Shown piece after piece: positions 1-9,740 of a stretch of 64,000 bases of DNA (positions within the stretch are counted from its first letter, which is position 1; each line of letters begins with the position of its first letter). Below the pieces are notes generated by a model, which saw only the letters and a program-made list of their open reading frames with translations, ran no database searches and was not told where the DNA came from. Source of the stretch: Adiantum capillus-veneris (taxonomy: Eukaryota > Streptophyta > Polypodiopsida > Polypodiales > Pteridaceae). Both the position numbers and the translations under genes were made by a program. The stretch spans positions 115,831,587-115,895,586 of the forward strand of contig CM043947.1 in the NCBI GenBank assembly GCA_014529385.2, written 5' to 3'.

Positions 1-456
1 CTCCCAAGGAATCCGTTCACTAACAATAAATCTTGCCATAGTTGGTTGGTAGCTTTTGTTTTCAATGGAGAGTTGCAAATCGGCCACATGGTCATCATGC
101 GTGCGGATGGCGGGGTTTGAGAGAAGTCGACATAGAGGCAATCGTGGAAGTTTGCCATCGTATGGTACTCTATGAGAATCCACCCAACCCAATGAAATGC
201 GCTTGTCGACAACGTTTCCAAACGCTTCGTCTCTTACATCTTCAATAGCGGTACTTGTTTCCACACGATGACTGGGTCCGACGCTTGATTGTGATGTTCC
301 ATCCACTCCAGTTATGATGCACACAATGCAATCTAAAAAACTCAAGGCTTGAGATTGTTGGGCATCCTGTGTGCATACCGGAGGTACTTCTTGTGACGTA
401 GTAACATCAACCTCATCCACGGCACCAGTATTTTTTGTTTGATTTCTTGTTCTCAT
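1..456 (-). CDS. 5' part of an unidentified protein, cut by the window edge
   Basis: A minus-strand reading frame starts at ATG 456-454 and stays open for 152 codons to base 1, so the 3' end lies outside the window. It begins MRTRNQTKNTG, has a Thr/Ser/Gln-rich first 70 residues, then a more structured part with VADLQLSIENKSYQP and ARFIVSERIPWE near the open end. The upstream leader is C/T-rich without another in-frame ATG close by. I do not recognise the family. The H-V-x-D-L-x-x-S-I...P pattern faintly recalls the start of ParB/sulfiredoxin-like domains, which is only a guess. A frame this long without stops, in a region where most coding is broken, suggests a real host gene. The main uncertainty is that most of the protein is missing. 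Confidence 0.55.
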   Translation of the reverse strand, partial: MRTRNQTKNTGAVDEVDVTTSQEVPPVCTQDAQQSQALSFLDCIVCIITGVDGTSQSSVGPSHRVETSTAIEDVRDEAFGNVVDKRISLGWVDSHRVPYDGKLPRLPLCRLLSNPAIRTHDDHVADLQLSIENKSYQPTMARFIVSERIPWE

Positions 457-660
457 GCTTGCAATAAAGAAGATAGATACATGATAATTTATGAGAAATA
501 GATATAGGATGATTTATGAGAATTTGTAGGTTAGAGTTTGAGATGTGAACAAAAGGAAACTTGACAGAGAGAAAGAAAGAGATATGTGCAGCAAAAGAAA
601 ATAGAGAAGAAGAAAATGAAGAAGAGAAGATCAATAAGCTTTCATATTTTTTTATTAATT
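457..660 (-). promoter_or_regulatory. Pyrimidine-rich leader / putative promoter of the edge gene
   Basis: Read on the minus strand, this stretch runs from an AT-rich block (about 640-690) through a long C/T-rich segment to the ATG at 456. Such leaders are common in plant mRNAs. No clear TATA box at a defined distance is visible, so the start of transcription is not placed. Confidence 0.3.
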
Positions 661-689
661 TTAATTTTTTTAATTATTTTATTTTGTCC

Positions 690-945
690 TTGTGTGTGTG
701 TGAGAGAGAGAGAGGAGTGTGTGTGTGTTGCAATGTACGTGTGTGTGTGTGTACACGTCCGCACGTATATGTGTGGGTGCACGCCTGTGCGTGTGTGTAC
801 AGATACACACACGCAGGCGCTGCCATTTGTGTGTGTGTGTGAGCACACACACATGCTGCACACAGGCGCGTATGTGTGGTGCACACACACACACATGCCA
901 GCATATGTGTGTATGCGTTTGTGTGTGTGTGTTCACACACATGTA
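690..945. repeat. Degenerate (GT)n/(CA)n microsatellite block
   Basis: Runs of GT alternate with runs of CA and short GA tracts. Several overlapping ORFs here on both strands are products of the dinucleotide repeat and are not genes. Confidence 0.85.
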
Positions 946-1398
946 GCAGTCCACGTGGACACGCTGGCCACGCTGGCCGTCACGTGTCCACACGGATGTG
1001 CCACGTGTATCGTCGTCAACCGACAGTACACGTGGCCGACGACAGTACAGATGGCGGGCCACATGGCCGACGCGCTACCTGCGTGGCCGGCTAGGTGTAT
1101 GTCGTCGAGCGACGGTACATGTGGCACATCGTGGACACATGGTCCGGCGTGTCCACGTGGACTGCCACGGCCATGGGCGTGTGTGTGTACTCTGTCTCCG
1201 GCGGTGCGTTGACCTCAGAGGCGGACACACACCGAGCGTGTGTCCGTCTCTGAGGTCTGTTGGAGCTATATATGGCTCACTCTACTCAACTTGGTCTCAC
1301 CTATATATTTGTATCTTGTCCTCAATATGAATCAGTCTTTGGGAGCGTACATGGTGTGTCTCTTGTTTCGTCTCTCTCTTTCTCTCTACATCTCAACA
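946..1398 (+). repeat. Putative copia 5' LTR
   Basis: The right edge is fixed by ...CAACA followed directly by the primer site. The GC-rich upstream part holds five CACGTG cores (952, 981, 1002, 1029, 1154). A hairpin with 20-base arms (1211-1230 and 1238-1257, 19 of 20 paired) lies just before a TATATAT box at 1267-1273. That arrangement fits U3 followed by a core promoter. The left edge is unknown. Confidence 0.6.
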
Positions 1399-1410
1399 TG
1401 GTATCAGAGC
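1399..1410 (+). other. Primer binding site, initiator tRNA-Met
   Basis: TGGTATCAGAGC immediately follows the LTR end CA. It is complementary to the 3' end of plant initiator methionine tRNA and primes minus-strand DNA synthesis. Confidence 0.9.
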
Positions 1411-2077
1411 GGTAACGATCACGCGTCGATTCAATTCATGGTGACAAAACAGTATGTGTATGAGATTCGCATGTAAGATTCAAAATTGAGAAGAATATGA
1501 TTAGTGTTTTGCGTGGCATTTATTGCTAATCAATCTAATCGTTGATTACGTTTTCTTGTTGATGACACCCTGAAATTCATCTCAATTTTTCGGGGTGCTC
1601 TGCTCAAAATTTGGAGAAACGGAAAAATATTTTTATCCAAAACTTGTTCGTCTTCTCGAGCTCTTCGATTTGAGCTCTAGGTTTGCGTCAATGGAAGTTC
1701 GCAGCAGAAAGTTATGTTGTTTTTACTGCAATTGAGCTTGACGCAGCTTTCTTCGTCCTACTTCTTCGTGAAGCGTCCGCGATTGTTTTTCTTATTTTGG
1801 CGTTAACTTCTTCAAGAAGATTTAGCTTTTTGCTATTCGTATTGTGGCCATCAATCTTGCGTCTCACGCCACTCTATTTTGAGGACTCTTTTATTATTAA
1901 CGTCTCCTTTACCCTGCCTTTTTGGGTGAGGTCTCTCACATCTTTGGACGCTCCTTGAGAATCCTTCTTACGTTTATCCTTGACAGAACGCAGTACTCAT
2001 ATCTCTCTCTGCGGCCTTCACCGTATATGGTGTGCAGATTTTGTGATCTTATCTTATACGTCTTCTCACAACAAGAT
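1411..2077 (+). other. Copia untranslated leader, no recognisable gene
   Basis: Between primer site and gag start. A 91-codon frame at 1683-1958 has no family features and is probably chance. Nothing else is seen. Confidence 0.6.
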
Positions 2078-3058
2078 ATGGCTATGAATATTCTCGTAAA
2101 CGTCTTTCCTTCTGGCCAGCGTTCTGTTCCTCCTTTCCAAGGTCAAGGATTTCCAGGCTGGAAAGCAAAGATGTTGTTAATTCTTGAAGGCGATGAACTC
2201 TCCGATGTTGTTCTTGGAAATCGTATTTGTCCGCCTCAGCCTGTTGATGCGGATAATGATAACGTGCTTATCACTGAAGGACCTATATTTGAAGCTTGTA
2301 ATGTTGCCTATACGGATTGGCAACGACGTGATTAAGCAGCTCGTCGGTATATTCTTTCTGCTCTTTCTGATTCCCTTTTGCTTGATATATATGAACTGCC
2401 TACTTCCCACGATGTATGCAAGTACCCTATTGCAAACTTTCAGAAGAAATCTGTTACAAAAATACTTTATTTGAGAGGTTTGCTTAACAAGTTACAATAC
2501 GAAGTTGGTACTGCCATGACGGGACATATTGAATCTTTCAAATCTATTATTAATTAACTTGCTGCTGCCGGTGATCCTGTTCCACAAAAGCAACTGATTA
2601 CAATTCTCTTGATACGGTGAAGGACTCCTCTTATGATAACAGTGTTACTATTCTCTCTAAAAAAGATGGTCTTGATTTCGACCAAGCCTGCATGTCTTTA
2701 ATTGAATACTCTCAACGTCAAGAACGTTGTAATGCTGGTCACGATACAGCTATGATTTCACAAGAGGAGACTGAGTCACAACAGATGGAACGTGCTTTTT
2801 ATGCTCCAAGGCGTCCATTTCAATGAGGCAACCGTAGAGGTGGCCGTCGCGGTAATATTTTCTCTCATCTCAAATTTCCTAATAAGCAATGTTCTTACTG
2901 CAATAGAAATGGCCATACTGAAGATGATTGTTGGGCACGTCAATATGATGAAGAACACAATATTACCACAAAGCAACCACATTTATCTAGAGACTGTTCT
3001 TCTTCTTCTTGTGAATATTGTGGACGATCTGATCACCCCACTCATATGTGACACAGAT
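2078..3058 (+). pseudogene. gag: Copia gag, broken
   Basis: The frame starts at ATG 2078, with MAMNILVNVFP and then GWKAKMLLILEGDEL, the usual beginning of plant copia capsid proteins of the UBN2 type. An in-frame TAA ends it at 2333-2335. The homologous reading continues past it (RYILSALSDSLLLDIYELPT, then the EVGTAMTGHIESFKSIIN segment followed by another stop) and shifts frame near 2617. Two CCHC zinc knuckles follow in a third frame: CSYCNRNGHTEDDC near 2890-2935 and CEYCGRSDHPTHMC near 3012-3053. The protein packages element RNA in cytoplasmic particles. At least two stops and two frame changes make it inactive. Family assignment is confident; exact boundaries are approximate. Confidence 0.8.
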
Positions 3059-3069
3059 CGTAATAGAGC

Positions 3070-5029
3070 ATATGCTACTGAACATCGAAAGAACATTGTA
3101 CCAGAAACAAGCTGCGTCCTATGTTCAGTTGCACCAGACAGAATACTTCATGTACGTGATGGATCACTTTTTATTGTCGATTCTGGTGCTACAGGAAATA
3201 TGACATATCAGTCTAAGTGGCTTCATAACTATCATCCACTGCCAGTTCAACGTGTTGTTTATCTTACTGATGATACTACTTGTCAAGTAAAGGGTATTGG
3301 AGACTTATATCTTGGCACCTTATCTTCTTCCACTCGAATTTTATGAGGAGTATTACATGTACCAGATCTTCAACGTAATCTTCTTTCAGTTGCTAGACTT
3401 GTTGATCTTGGTCTGTTTGTTGGATTTGATCATACCAAATGCCAAATTGAGAAAGATGGACAGACTATAGCCACTGCTCCTCGAAATGGTAACTTGTTTG
3501 AACTCTCTCTCAACGATGCTGTAGCAAATGTTGTCACTGCTCCAGGTGATCATGATTGCAAAGTATGGCATCACCGTTTTGTTCATGCTGATTTCTCAAA
3601 ACTCCTTGATCTTCAACGTCGTGATCTTGTTCATGGCATGGATCTTAAAGCCCATCCCCATATGGGAATTTGTGAATTTTGTGCTCTTGGAAAACACATT
3701 CGTAAACCCTTTCCTCTTTCAAATACAACTCATTCTCATGACATATTGGATCTTGTTCATACTGATATATGTGGACCTCTACCTTCTTCGAGATCACAAT
3801 ATCGCTACTTCATTACTTTCATTGATAATTTCTCAAGGTATACGACTGTATTTCTACTTAGACAAAAATCTGAAGCCTTATCTGTTTTCAAACAATTCCA
3901 CAAGGCTGCGGAACTTCAAACTGGTCGTCGCCTTAAGAAGCTTCGTAGTGACAATGGAGGTGAATATGTTTCTCGAGAGTTTGTGAGTTACTGTGATGAC
4001 AGTGGAATTCATCATGAACACACTATTCCATATTCGCCTCAACAAAATGCTGTTTCTGAACGAAAGAATCGCACTATTCTCAATGCTGTAAGATGTATGT
4101 TGATTCATTCTGGCTTATCTCGTGTTTTCTGGGCTGAAGCTACTTTGACAGCAGTATTTATTCAGAATCATCTTCCTACTACTGCACCCTCTGGTAAAAT
4201 ACCCATCACAGCATGGACAGGTGACATTCCTTCTGTATTTCATTTTCGAACCTTTGGATGTATTGCTTATATTCATGTTCCCAAAGAAACACAAACAAAG
4301 CTTGATGCTCCTGGTCTTAAAGTGATTTTTATTGGATATTTTGACACTTCCAAAGGCTACAAATTCTATGACCCTTCGTCCAAGAAAGTAATTGTCAATA
4401 GTGATGCTACTTTTAATGAACAGCTTATGGGAGGCTCATGGTCCATGGATGATTCTGATGATACTAAATCATTGCTTCAGTCTTTTCCATTTCTTTTAGA
4501 AGATGAAAGTCTTCCTATAGAGCAACTTTCCTCTTCACAACCATCCATTCTGAATGTTGCCAATGATGATATTGATATTTTTGTTGATCTTCCTATTGAT
4601 TTTGAGCATGGCTCATGTCATGTTTATGATGACGATATTGCGGATAATGCTTTTTATACTTCTGAAGATCCCGTTACTTATGATGAAGCTATCTCTTCAC
4701 CACAAAAGGATCAATGGCAAGAGGCTATTGAAGCAGAGTACGATTCTCTTATCTCTAAAGGTACATGGATACTAACTGAATTACCTCCTGGTCGTACAAC
4801 TATTAAATGTAAGTGGGTGTATAAGACAAAAGTAAAAGCAGATGGAGCTTTTGACAAGTTCAAGGCACGTTTAGTTGCAAAAGGTTACTCCCAAGTAGCT
4901 AGTGTTGATTATCAAGAGACTTTTTCACTAGTTGTTCGCATTACAAGTGTTCGAGTTTTATTGGCATTTGCTGTTCAATTTGATTTAGAATCTCATCAAA
5001 TGGATGTACAAAGAATCTTTTGGCATTGA
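3070..5029 (+). pseudogene. pol: Copia pol: protease, integrase, start of reverse transcriptase
   Basis: The protease motif FIVDSGATGNM has its catalytic Asp at 3179-3181. An in-frame TGA at 3344-3346 interrupts the chain; the same frame then resumes and runs to 5029. GAG-pre-integrase follows (WHHRFVHADF, then a C-x2-C finger ending ICEFCALGKH). The integrase core shows HTDICGP, RSDNGGEY and the Glu in NAVSERKNR, so the DD35E triad is present. Reverse transcriptase begins with WQEAIEAEYDSLISKGTW and KCKWVYKTK and reaches FKARLVAKGYSQ, then breaks off before the catalytic YVDD block. Apart from one stop the frame is open, so the truncation probably outweighs point decay. The sequence beyond 5029 is unrelated. 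Confidence 0.85.
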
Positions 5030-5113
5030 TGCACTCCTAAAACTGAAGCGAGACTGCACATATGAGTTTTCCCATGGAAGCCGGTTTCCTGGTCAGGGTA
5101 TGGAGGGGGAGAA

Positions 5114-6369
5114 ATGTTATATCTTCAAAATGTCCACAATTGGTCTCACAACACAAAGGCCATTTCATACAGCCATGGAAAACACATTGGGAAGGGTCCA
5201 TCAATACAAAATCTTATGGAACGCCATGAAAAACGTCCTAGCCAAGTGATAAGAGCAGTGAATGCGGCTACTCAGGGCACTCCAATGTATAAACAACCAA
5301 CTCCATTAACAGGAGATAATGAGCCATCAAGGCAAAAACGGAAGCCAAATGAGGTTATCAATGTGGAAGATGATGCATCACATAGACCTGAGTACAACTC
5401 GGTCACCAAAGATCGCAAGAAGTGTGGAAGACCACATAAGATCAACTTTGCAGAAGAAGGGATATCACAAACCCCAAAACGAAGTATAGGTTCTGGTGGG
5501 TAGTATATAGTTGAGCGCAAGGTCAATGAGGCAATGTGGGCCATATGCCGAACTCCACAAGGTAGCACGGTCACATGTAGCGGCATGCCAAGAGGCAGAC
5601 GCAGGTGTGGAAGTAGTTTAGCAGGTTCTAGCCTTGGTATACCAGCCCCATCGTTTGAAGGATATCGAAAACATCCAAATGGTGTGGTGCGTCAATGGTT
5701 TTGGTTTTGTCCGGATCATGTCTTGCATTGCCATATAGTAGACCAGAACATTGAGCCGCAGCCTCAGCATCCACCACACACTTGGCCCGTGCATGTGGGC
5801 ACCAACCTATCGGAGGATGAGATGCAAATATTGCATGAAGGGGGGTATCAAGTGGAGCTAAGCAAAGAAGGAGTATCTAATGTAACGCTAGTTGCTCAAG
5901 AACAAAATATGACAAATTCTCCTTTCAAGTCAAAAGATACATCCACTCCTAAAGGCAGTGCAAGAGCCACAGTGCGAGATGGTCTGCGTGTACAGTATCG
6001 GACTTCCATTTTCGAGGATGCTGCTCGCAAGATCAGTCTAGCACTAGCCCTGAGAGCGAAGGTCATAGAAGAGATATGTGCAGCAGATGGTGTTAGTGAG
6101 GTCTTCAAAGTAGAGACGAAAAGTGAAGATGGTCATGTCAGGATGTACAAAGTTTGTATTAGCAACCAGCCATCATGCACATGTCCAGAATTCATGGAAC
6201 GGGTGTCAAAGCACCATATCTTGCATGTAAACATTTGTATTTTATTTATCTGCGTGTGCTAGGGCTAGGCCAAAATGAGAACATGTTTATCCATCAACCA
6301 ATCCTGACAGATGTTGATATCTTCAGGGCACTGAGTCGAAGTCGGACTTATCCAGGCATGGATGTATAG
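5114..6369 (+). pseudogene. SWIM zinc-finger protein, interrupted
   Basis: One frame runs from 5114 to 6262 with a single in-frame TAG at 5501-5503. The first part is polar and basic (SRQKRKPNEV, KKCGRPHKINF). The middle has RRRCGSSLAGSSLGIPAP and WFWFCPDHVLHCHIVDQ. Near the end is SCTCPEFMERVSK, the CxC half of a SWIM finger. The second half, PYLACKHLYFIYLRVLGL with its C-x-H, is in the next frame (6175-6369), so one base was gained or lost, or an intron border lies near 6200. SWIM domains bind DNA or protein and occur in plant transposase-derived and host proteins; here no MULE catalytic core is visible. Host gene or domesticated remnant is undecided. The stops suggest it is no longer functional. 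Confidence 0.6.
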
Positions 6370-6622
6370 CATTTGTCAATGCTCACTTTTTCTTAGTATG
6401 CTTTACCTAGACAACTGTACTACTTTCTAATTTTATCTTAGGATGGCCAAATTTGGATACATTCATTTGCAGCTATTTTTCATATTTGAGTACTGGTTGT
6501 TTATGTGTCAGATCGTGTAAAAAATAATATAATATTACCACAATGTCTATAAATTGCCATAGATTGAGTTATTTTTGTGACAGCGTCCACTAGCTTCCTA
6601 GCACACCTCTCTTTCTTTCACG
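6370..6622 (+). other. Intergenic, AT-rich
   Basis: No coding or repeat structure recognised between the SWIM remnant and the following small ORF. Confidence 0.5.
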
Positions 6623-6960
6623 ATGTCCGACGATCTTGAGAGTAAAATGAAGTCTGCGTGGGATGCCATGGAAGCCACTGCAAATGGAGAGGCATTGTAT
6701 GGAGCCGACTGGTTTAGTCAGGCTCTAAAGGCAACCATCAACGTGTATCGCCTCTATCAATGCCGCAAGGAACTCAATATGCAGAGCTTAATCAATTTGA
6801 ACGATATGGGACAATTTGCTTTCTCTTGCTAGAAGAAGATTGGGCTCATCACAGAGGAGGATGAGGAGGAAATGAGGCAGCAACTAAGCAACGTGGTGAA
6901 TCTTAATATGCCAATCAAAGGGAGCACACCAACTCCTAAAACCGGGCCTTCTAGAAGATG
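6623..6960 (+). pseudogene. Small unidentified protein with one in-frame TAG
   Basis: ATG 6623 opens a frame of 69 codons (MSDDLESKMKSAWDAMEATA) to TAG 6830-6832. The same frame continues as KKIGLITEEDEEEMRQQ to TGA at 6958-6960, about 112 residues in all. The C-terminal part is acidic then basic (TPKTGPSRR). Family not recognised. It follows the SWIM remnant on the same strand, about 250 bases downstream, so it could be a last exon or a neighbour. The TAG may come from CAG by C-to-T change, like the TAG in the SWIM frame, which could be TGG changed. Both fit methyl-cytosine decay. Confidence 0.4.
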
Positions 6961-7097
6961 AACACTTCTTGCTTATGTAATGCAAGTTTAATAAAATGTA
7001 ACTTTTTTATTATTAATGGATGTTCTTGTTTTAAGTACCCTTGTCTCTATTGTTTTTGAAACAATTTGTTTAGTTTCCATATCTTTCACTATGTCTC

Positions 7098-7100
<3 letters not shown>

Positions 7101-7157
<57 letters not shown>
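7101..7157. repeat. (CT)n microsatellite beside the chromovirus insertion
   Basis: 57 bases of pure CT. A matching CT tract lies at 15726-15768, on the other side of the element, so the element probably inserted into a longer CT tract. Confidence 0.95.
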
Positions 7158-7159
<2 letters not shown>

Positions 7160-7170
7160 GTGGCTCTCTC

Positions 7171-7917
7171 TGTAATGGAATTAGCCTTTTAAATTGAGTT
7201 GGAGCGAAAAGTAAATAACATATTGAGCATTTCCTTGAGTATTCTTTAGTGTGTAGATGTATAGTGAGAAAGAGAGTGCTTGGATAGAGAGAGAGAAACA
7301 CTTAACACATTACTTCATTAACATGGCATGGATCAATACTTGTAAAAGAGAGTGAGATTTTAGAGAAATTGACACCAATAGAGGACCGGATTAGTTGGAG
7401 CCGGTCCCCCCTCCAATAGGCATTTGTATTATAGATTCTTCCATGACGCAAGACTTGTTTACAATAGAACTGTTTGTGTTCCTTGAGACCTTCTTGATGA
7501 GATGAAGATGGTAAGCTTCACTCACCAAAGCATTATCATAACTACAACAATAAACATGATTAGCATGAACTTGAAAAATGCCCAGCCTCAATCCCAAGAC
7601 CTCAAACACCATGAAAGGTAAGGAGAGCTAGCAGGGAGTGAGGAGGAAGAGATAAGTAGAAGTAGCTCTACTAGAAAGAAATAACCCCTTGCACATAATC
7701 ACTCATAGCTCTTGTAGCATAGATTAGCATTTAGTTAATGGAGATTAGAGAGATTGATAAGCAAGCATAAGCATTCTCTTGTGTGGATTTGCATCCATAG
7801 CCAAGAGCTTGTGGTAGTAGGCACTCAACTTCTCAAGCTTGGAGAAGGAGATGGAAACCTTGCTTCACAAGAGTGTGTGAAGGGAAGAATGAAGGAGAGA
7901 GAGCTCATGGGAGGCTC

Positions 7918-7976
<59 letters not shown>

Positions 7977-8664
7977 AGCTAGGTCGACCCCCTTTCCTAG
8001 GGTTCCTTTGAAGTTGATTGGGCCATTTAGCCCTCTAGCCAATGAGAGCTGGGCTCCCTTTGGGGCAAGGTGTGTAGACTCTTGACAAGTGTCCTTATTT
8101 CCCTTTGTGAGGCTAAGCTAGCACCCCCCTTGCTTAAGCACAGCCCGTGCTTAAGCACAACCCTACTTGCTTGAGTAGTGTGTCTCTACACTTGACAAGT
8201 GGCCCTTTCCTTTCATAAGGGTATGGGTCCTTGGTGAGATGCTCACTTACTATCTACCTCCCCCCTTTGTAGGGCTCGCCCCCTCTTTAGTAGCAAGTAC
8301 TCTAAACTTGGTAAGCAGGCAACTCCCCTGCTTAAGCACAGCCCTGGCTTAAGCAATCTACCCCCTTGCCTGCTTGGACTTTAGTGATTAAAGAGTAAAA
8401 TTTTAAAGACTATGTCTTAAAGCTTTTAACAGTTACCTTTGAAGGCTTTAATGAAGACAACCCTAAGGTCTTTTGCTCCATTAGTTAACCTTTCTCTTTG
8501 ATAGACCTTTTCTCATATGTGTTCCTTTACCATTGGCCCCGTGCTTAAATAGATCTATAAGAACATCTATATCTTAACCCTTGTTCCCGTTTATTCTCCC
8601 ACATTAAATGATCAGTTTAATATGAAAAAGCATTTGGATTGGTCAGATATTAGATTTTATGACA
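7171..8664 (-). repeat. Chromovirus 3' LTR (left copy)
   Basis: 1494 bases, plus-strand ends TGTAATGG and TATGACA, so TG...CA on either strand. It contains a (GA)n tract at 7922-7974. On the minus strand it follows the polypurine tract. It pairs with 14211-15719. Confidence 0.93.
7922..7974. repeat. (GA)n inside the left LTR
   Basis: About 53 bases of GA. The partner tract in the right LTR at 14960-15026 is longer, which shows slippage since insertion. Confidence 0.95.
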
Positions 8665-8680
8665 TTACCTCTCTCTTGAA
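8665..8680 (-). other. Polypurine tract
   Basis: On the minus strand it reads CAAGAGAGAGGTAA, directly before the 3' LTR start TGTCATAAAA. It primes plus-strand DNA synthesis. Confidence 0.8.
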
Positions 8681-9051
8681 ATCATAGTCATCCTCGACTA
8701 TGAGGTAGAAGAGATAAAGACTTAGTGATTAGTCAATTTTACTTAGAGGGTAGAGGATCCCTTTTTACCCTAGGACATCTTTTCAAGATGGATGACTAAT
8801 CCATTTGGTGCTTGGGAGACGTATCTGCCGCAAGCATGTCTGCTCTTTATCCCATTTCATTCTCTGAAAGTAGAGTGACAAATTCTACTTGGTGTTTGAG
8901 AGACGTCGTCATCACAAACATGATTCTAAGCATGCATACTAGTTAATTTTGTGCACAGTTAAAAAGAGAACTAGTCTTATAAGACAAAAACATGAGTCAT
9001 TTAAAAGAAATTTGTACATTTGCTTACTTTAATGTAGCGTTGTAAGCATTG
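8681..9051 (-). other. Chromovirus 3' untranslated segment
   Basis: Between the chromodomain remnant and the polypurine tract. No coding recognised. Confidence 0.6.
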
Positions 9052-9738
9052 ACAAGGTTCATACTATCCTTAAGTTGTACTCCTTGCATCCATCTAGCAT
9101 CTTCAAAAGGATAATTTTTGAGCTTAATAAGATACCGTCGGATAATCTTACCATGTCATAGTACCTTGTCTTCATGCCGAAGGACAGCTTCGGGTTATAG
9201 CAGCTCTTCTTGGTCTTCAACTTCGGGAGGGTCTTCAATAATTGGTTCAGTTGGTGGCTCTCCTTTGTAGGGCTTAAGTAGGCTTACGTGAAAGGCATTG
9301 TGTATGAGCCAATGGTTGGGCAACTTGAGTTGATAAGCCGTCTCATTGATGGGCTTCAAGATTTAGAAAGGGCCATAGTATCTTTTTGCTAGTTTAGCAT
9401 AATACTTTTGATGGCCCGTAGGATTTTTGCCCGTCGTTTGCCTTAATCGAGCCTTAGGAAACTTGAGTAACACCCAATCATTTTGTTTGAACATTAAGGC
9501 TCTTATCTGCTTATCAGTAGCAGCTTTTTGCCTTTGTTGAGAGATGGATATAGCCTCCCTAATCTGTTGAAAATATTCTTGTAGGTCACGGCTATATTCA
9601 TCGACGGCGAAGATCTTCCCATGTACTTTGAGTAGCAAGGGACTTTTAGGTCTTCACTCAATGATCTCAAAAGGTTCTTTTCCCGTAGAAGTATGTACAG
9701 TATTATTGTAAGCATACTCTACAAGAGGTAAGTACTTT
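9052..9738 (-). pseudogene. pol: Chromovirus integrase C-terminus and chromodomain, with stops
   Basis: Continues the integrase in the minus-strand direction. After a stop at about 9741, where a Trp codon is expected, the reading goes on with EKYLPLVEYAYN, a stop near 9653, then a 91-residue open piece (9638-9363) with KQNDWVLLKFPKARLRQTTG and YYAKLAKRYYGPF. After another stop come AYQLKLPNHWLIHNAFHVS and LLKPYKGEPP, then a chromodomain-like tail PEAVLRHEDKVL ... GKIIRRYLIKLKNYPFEDAR. Chromodomains in this group steer integration toward particular chromatin. The tail has two further stops. The family call is firm; the protein cannot be made in one piece. Confidence 0.8.
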
Positions 9739-9740
9739 TC

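Larger units (their letters stand above)
946..5029 (+). mobile_element. Ty1/copia retrotransposon, 3'-truncated
   Basis: In order: a putative 5' LTR ending at 1398, a primer binding site at 1399-1410, a leader, a broken gag, protease, integrase and the beginning of reverse transcriptase. Integrase before reverse transcriptase is the copia order. The element stops inside the fingers of reverse transcriptase at about 5029; RNase H and 3' LTR are absent. The left LTR boundary is not defined because there is no second LTR to compare; 946 is approximate, at the edge of the GT microsatellite. It cannot move on its own. Confidence 0.85.

Noticed and set aside
642-1062. Overlapping Cys/Val- or His/Thr-rich ORFs
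   Set aside because: They are translations of the GT/CA microsatellite in several frames on both strands.
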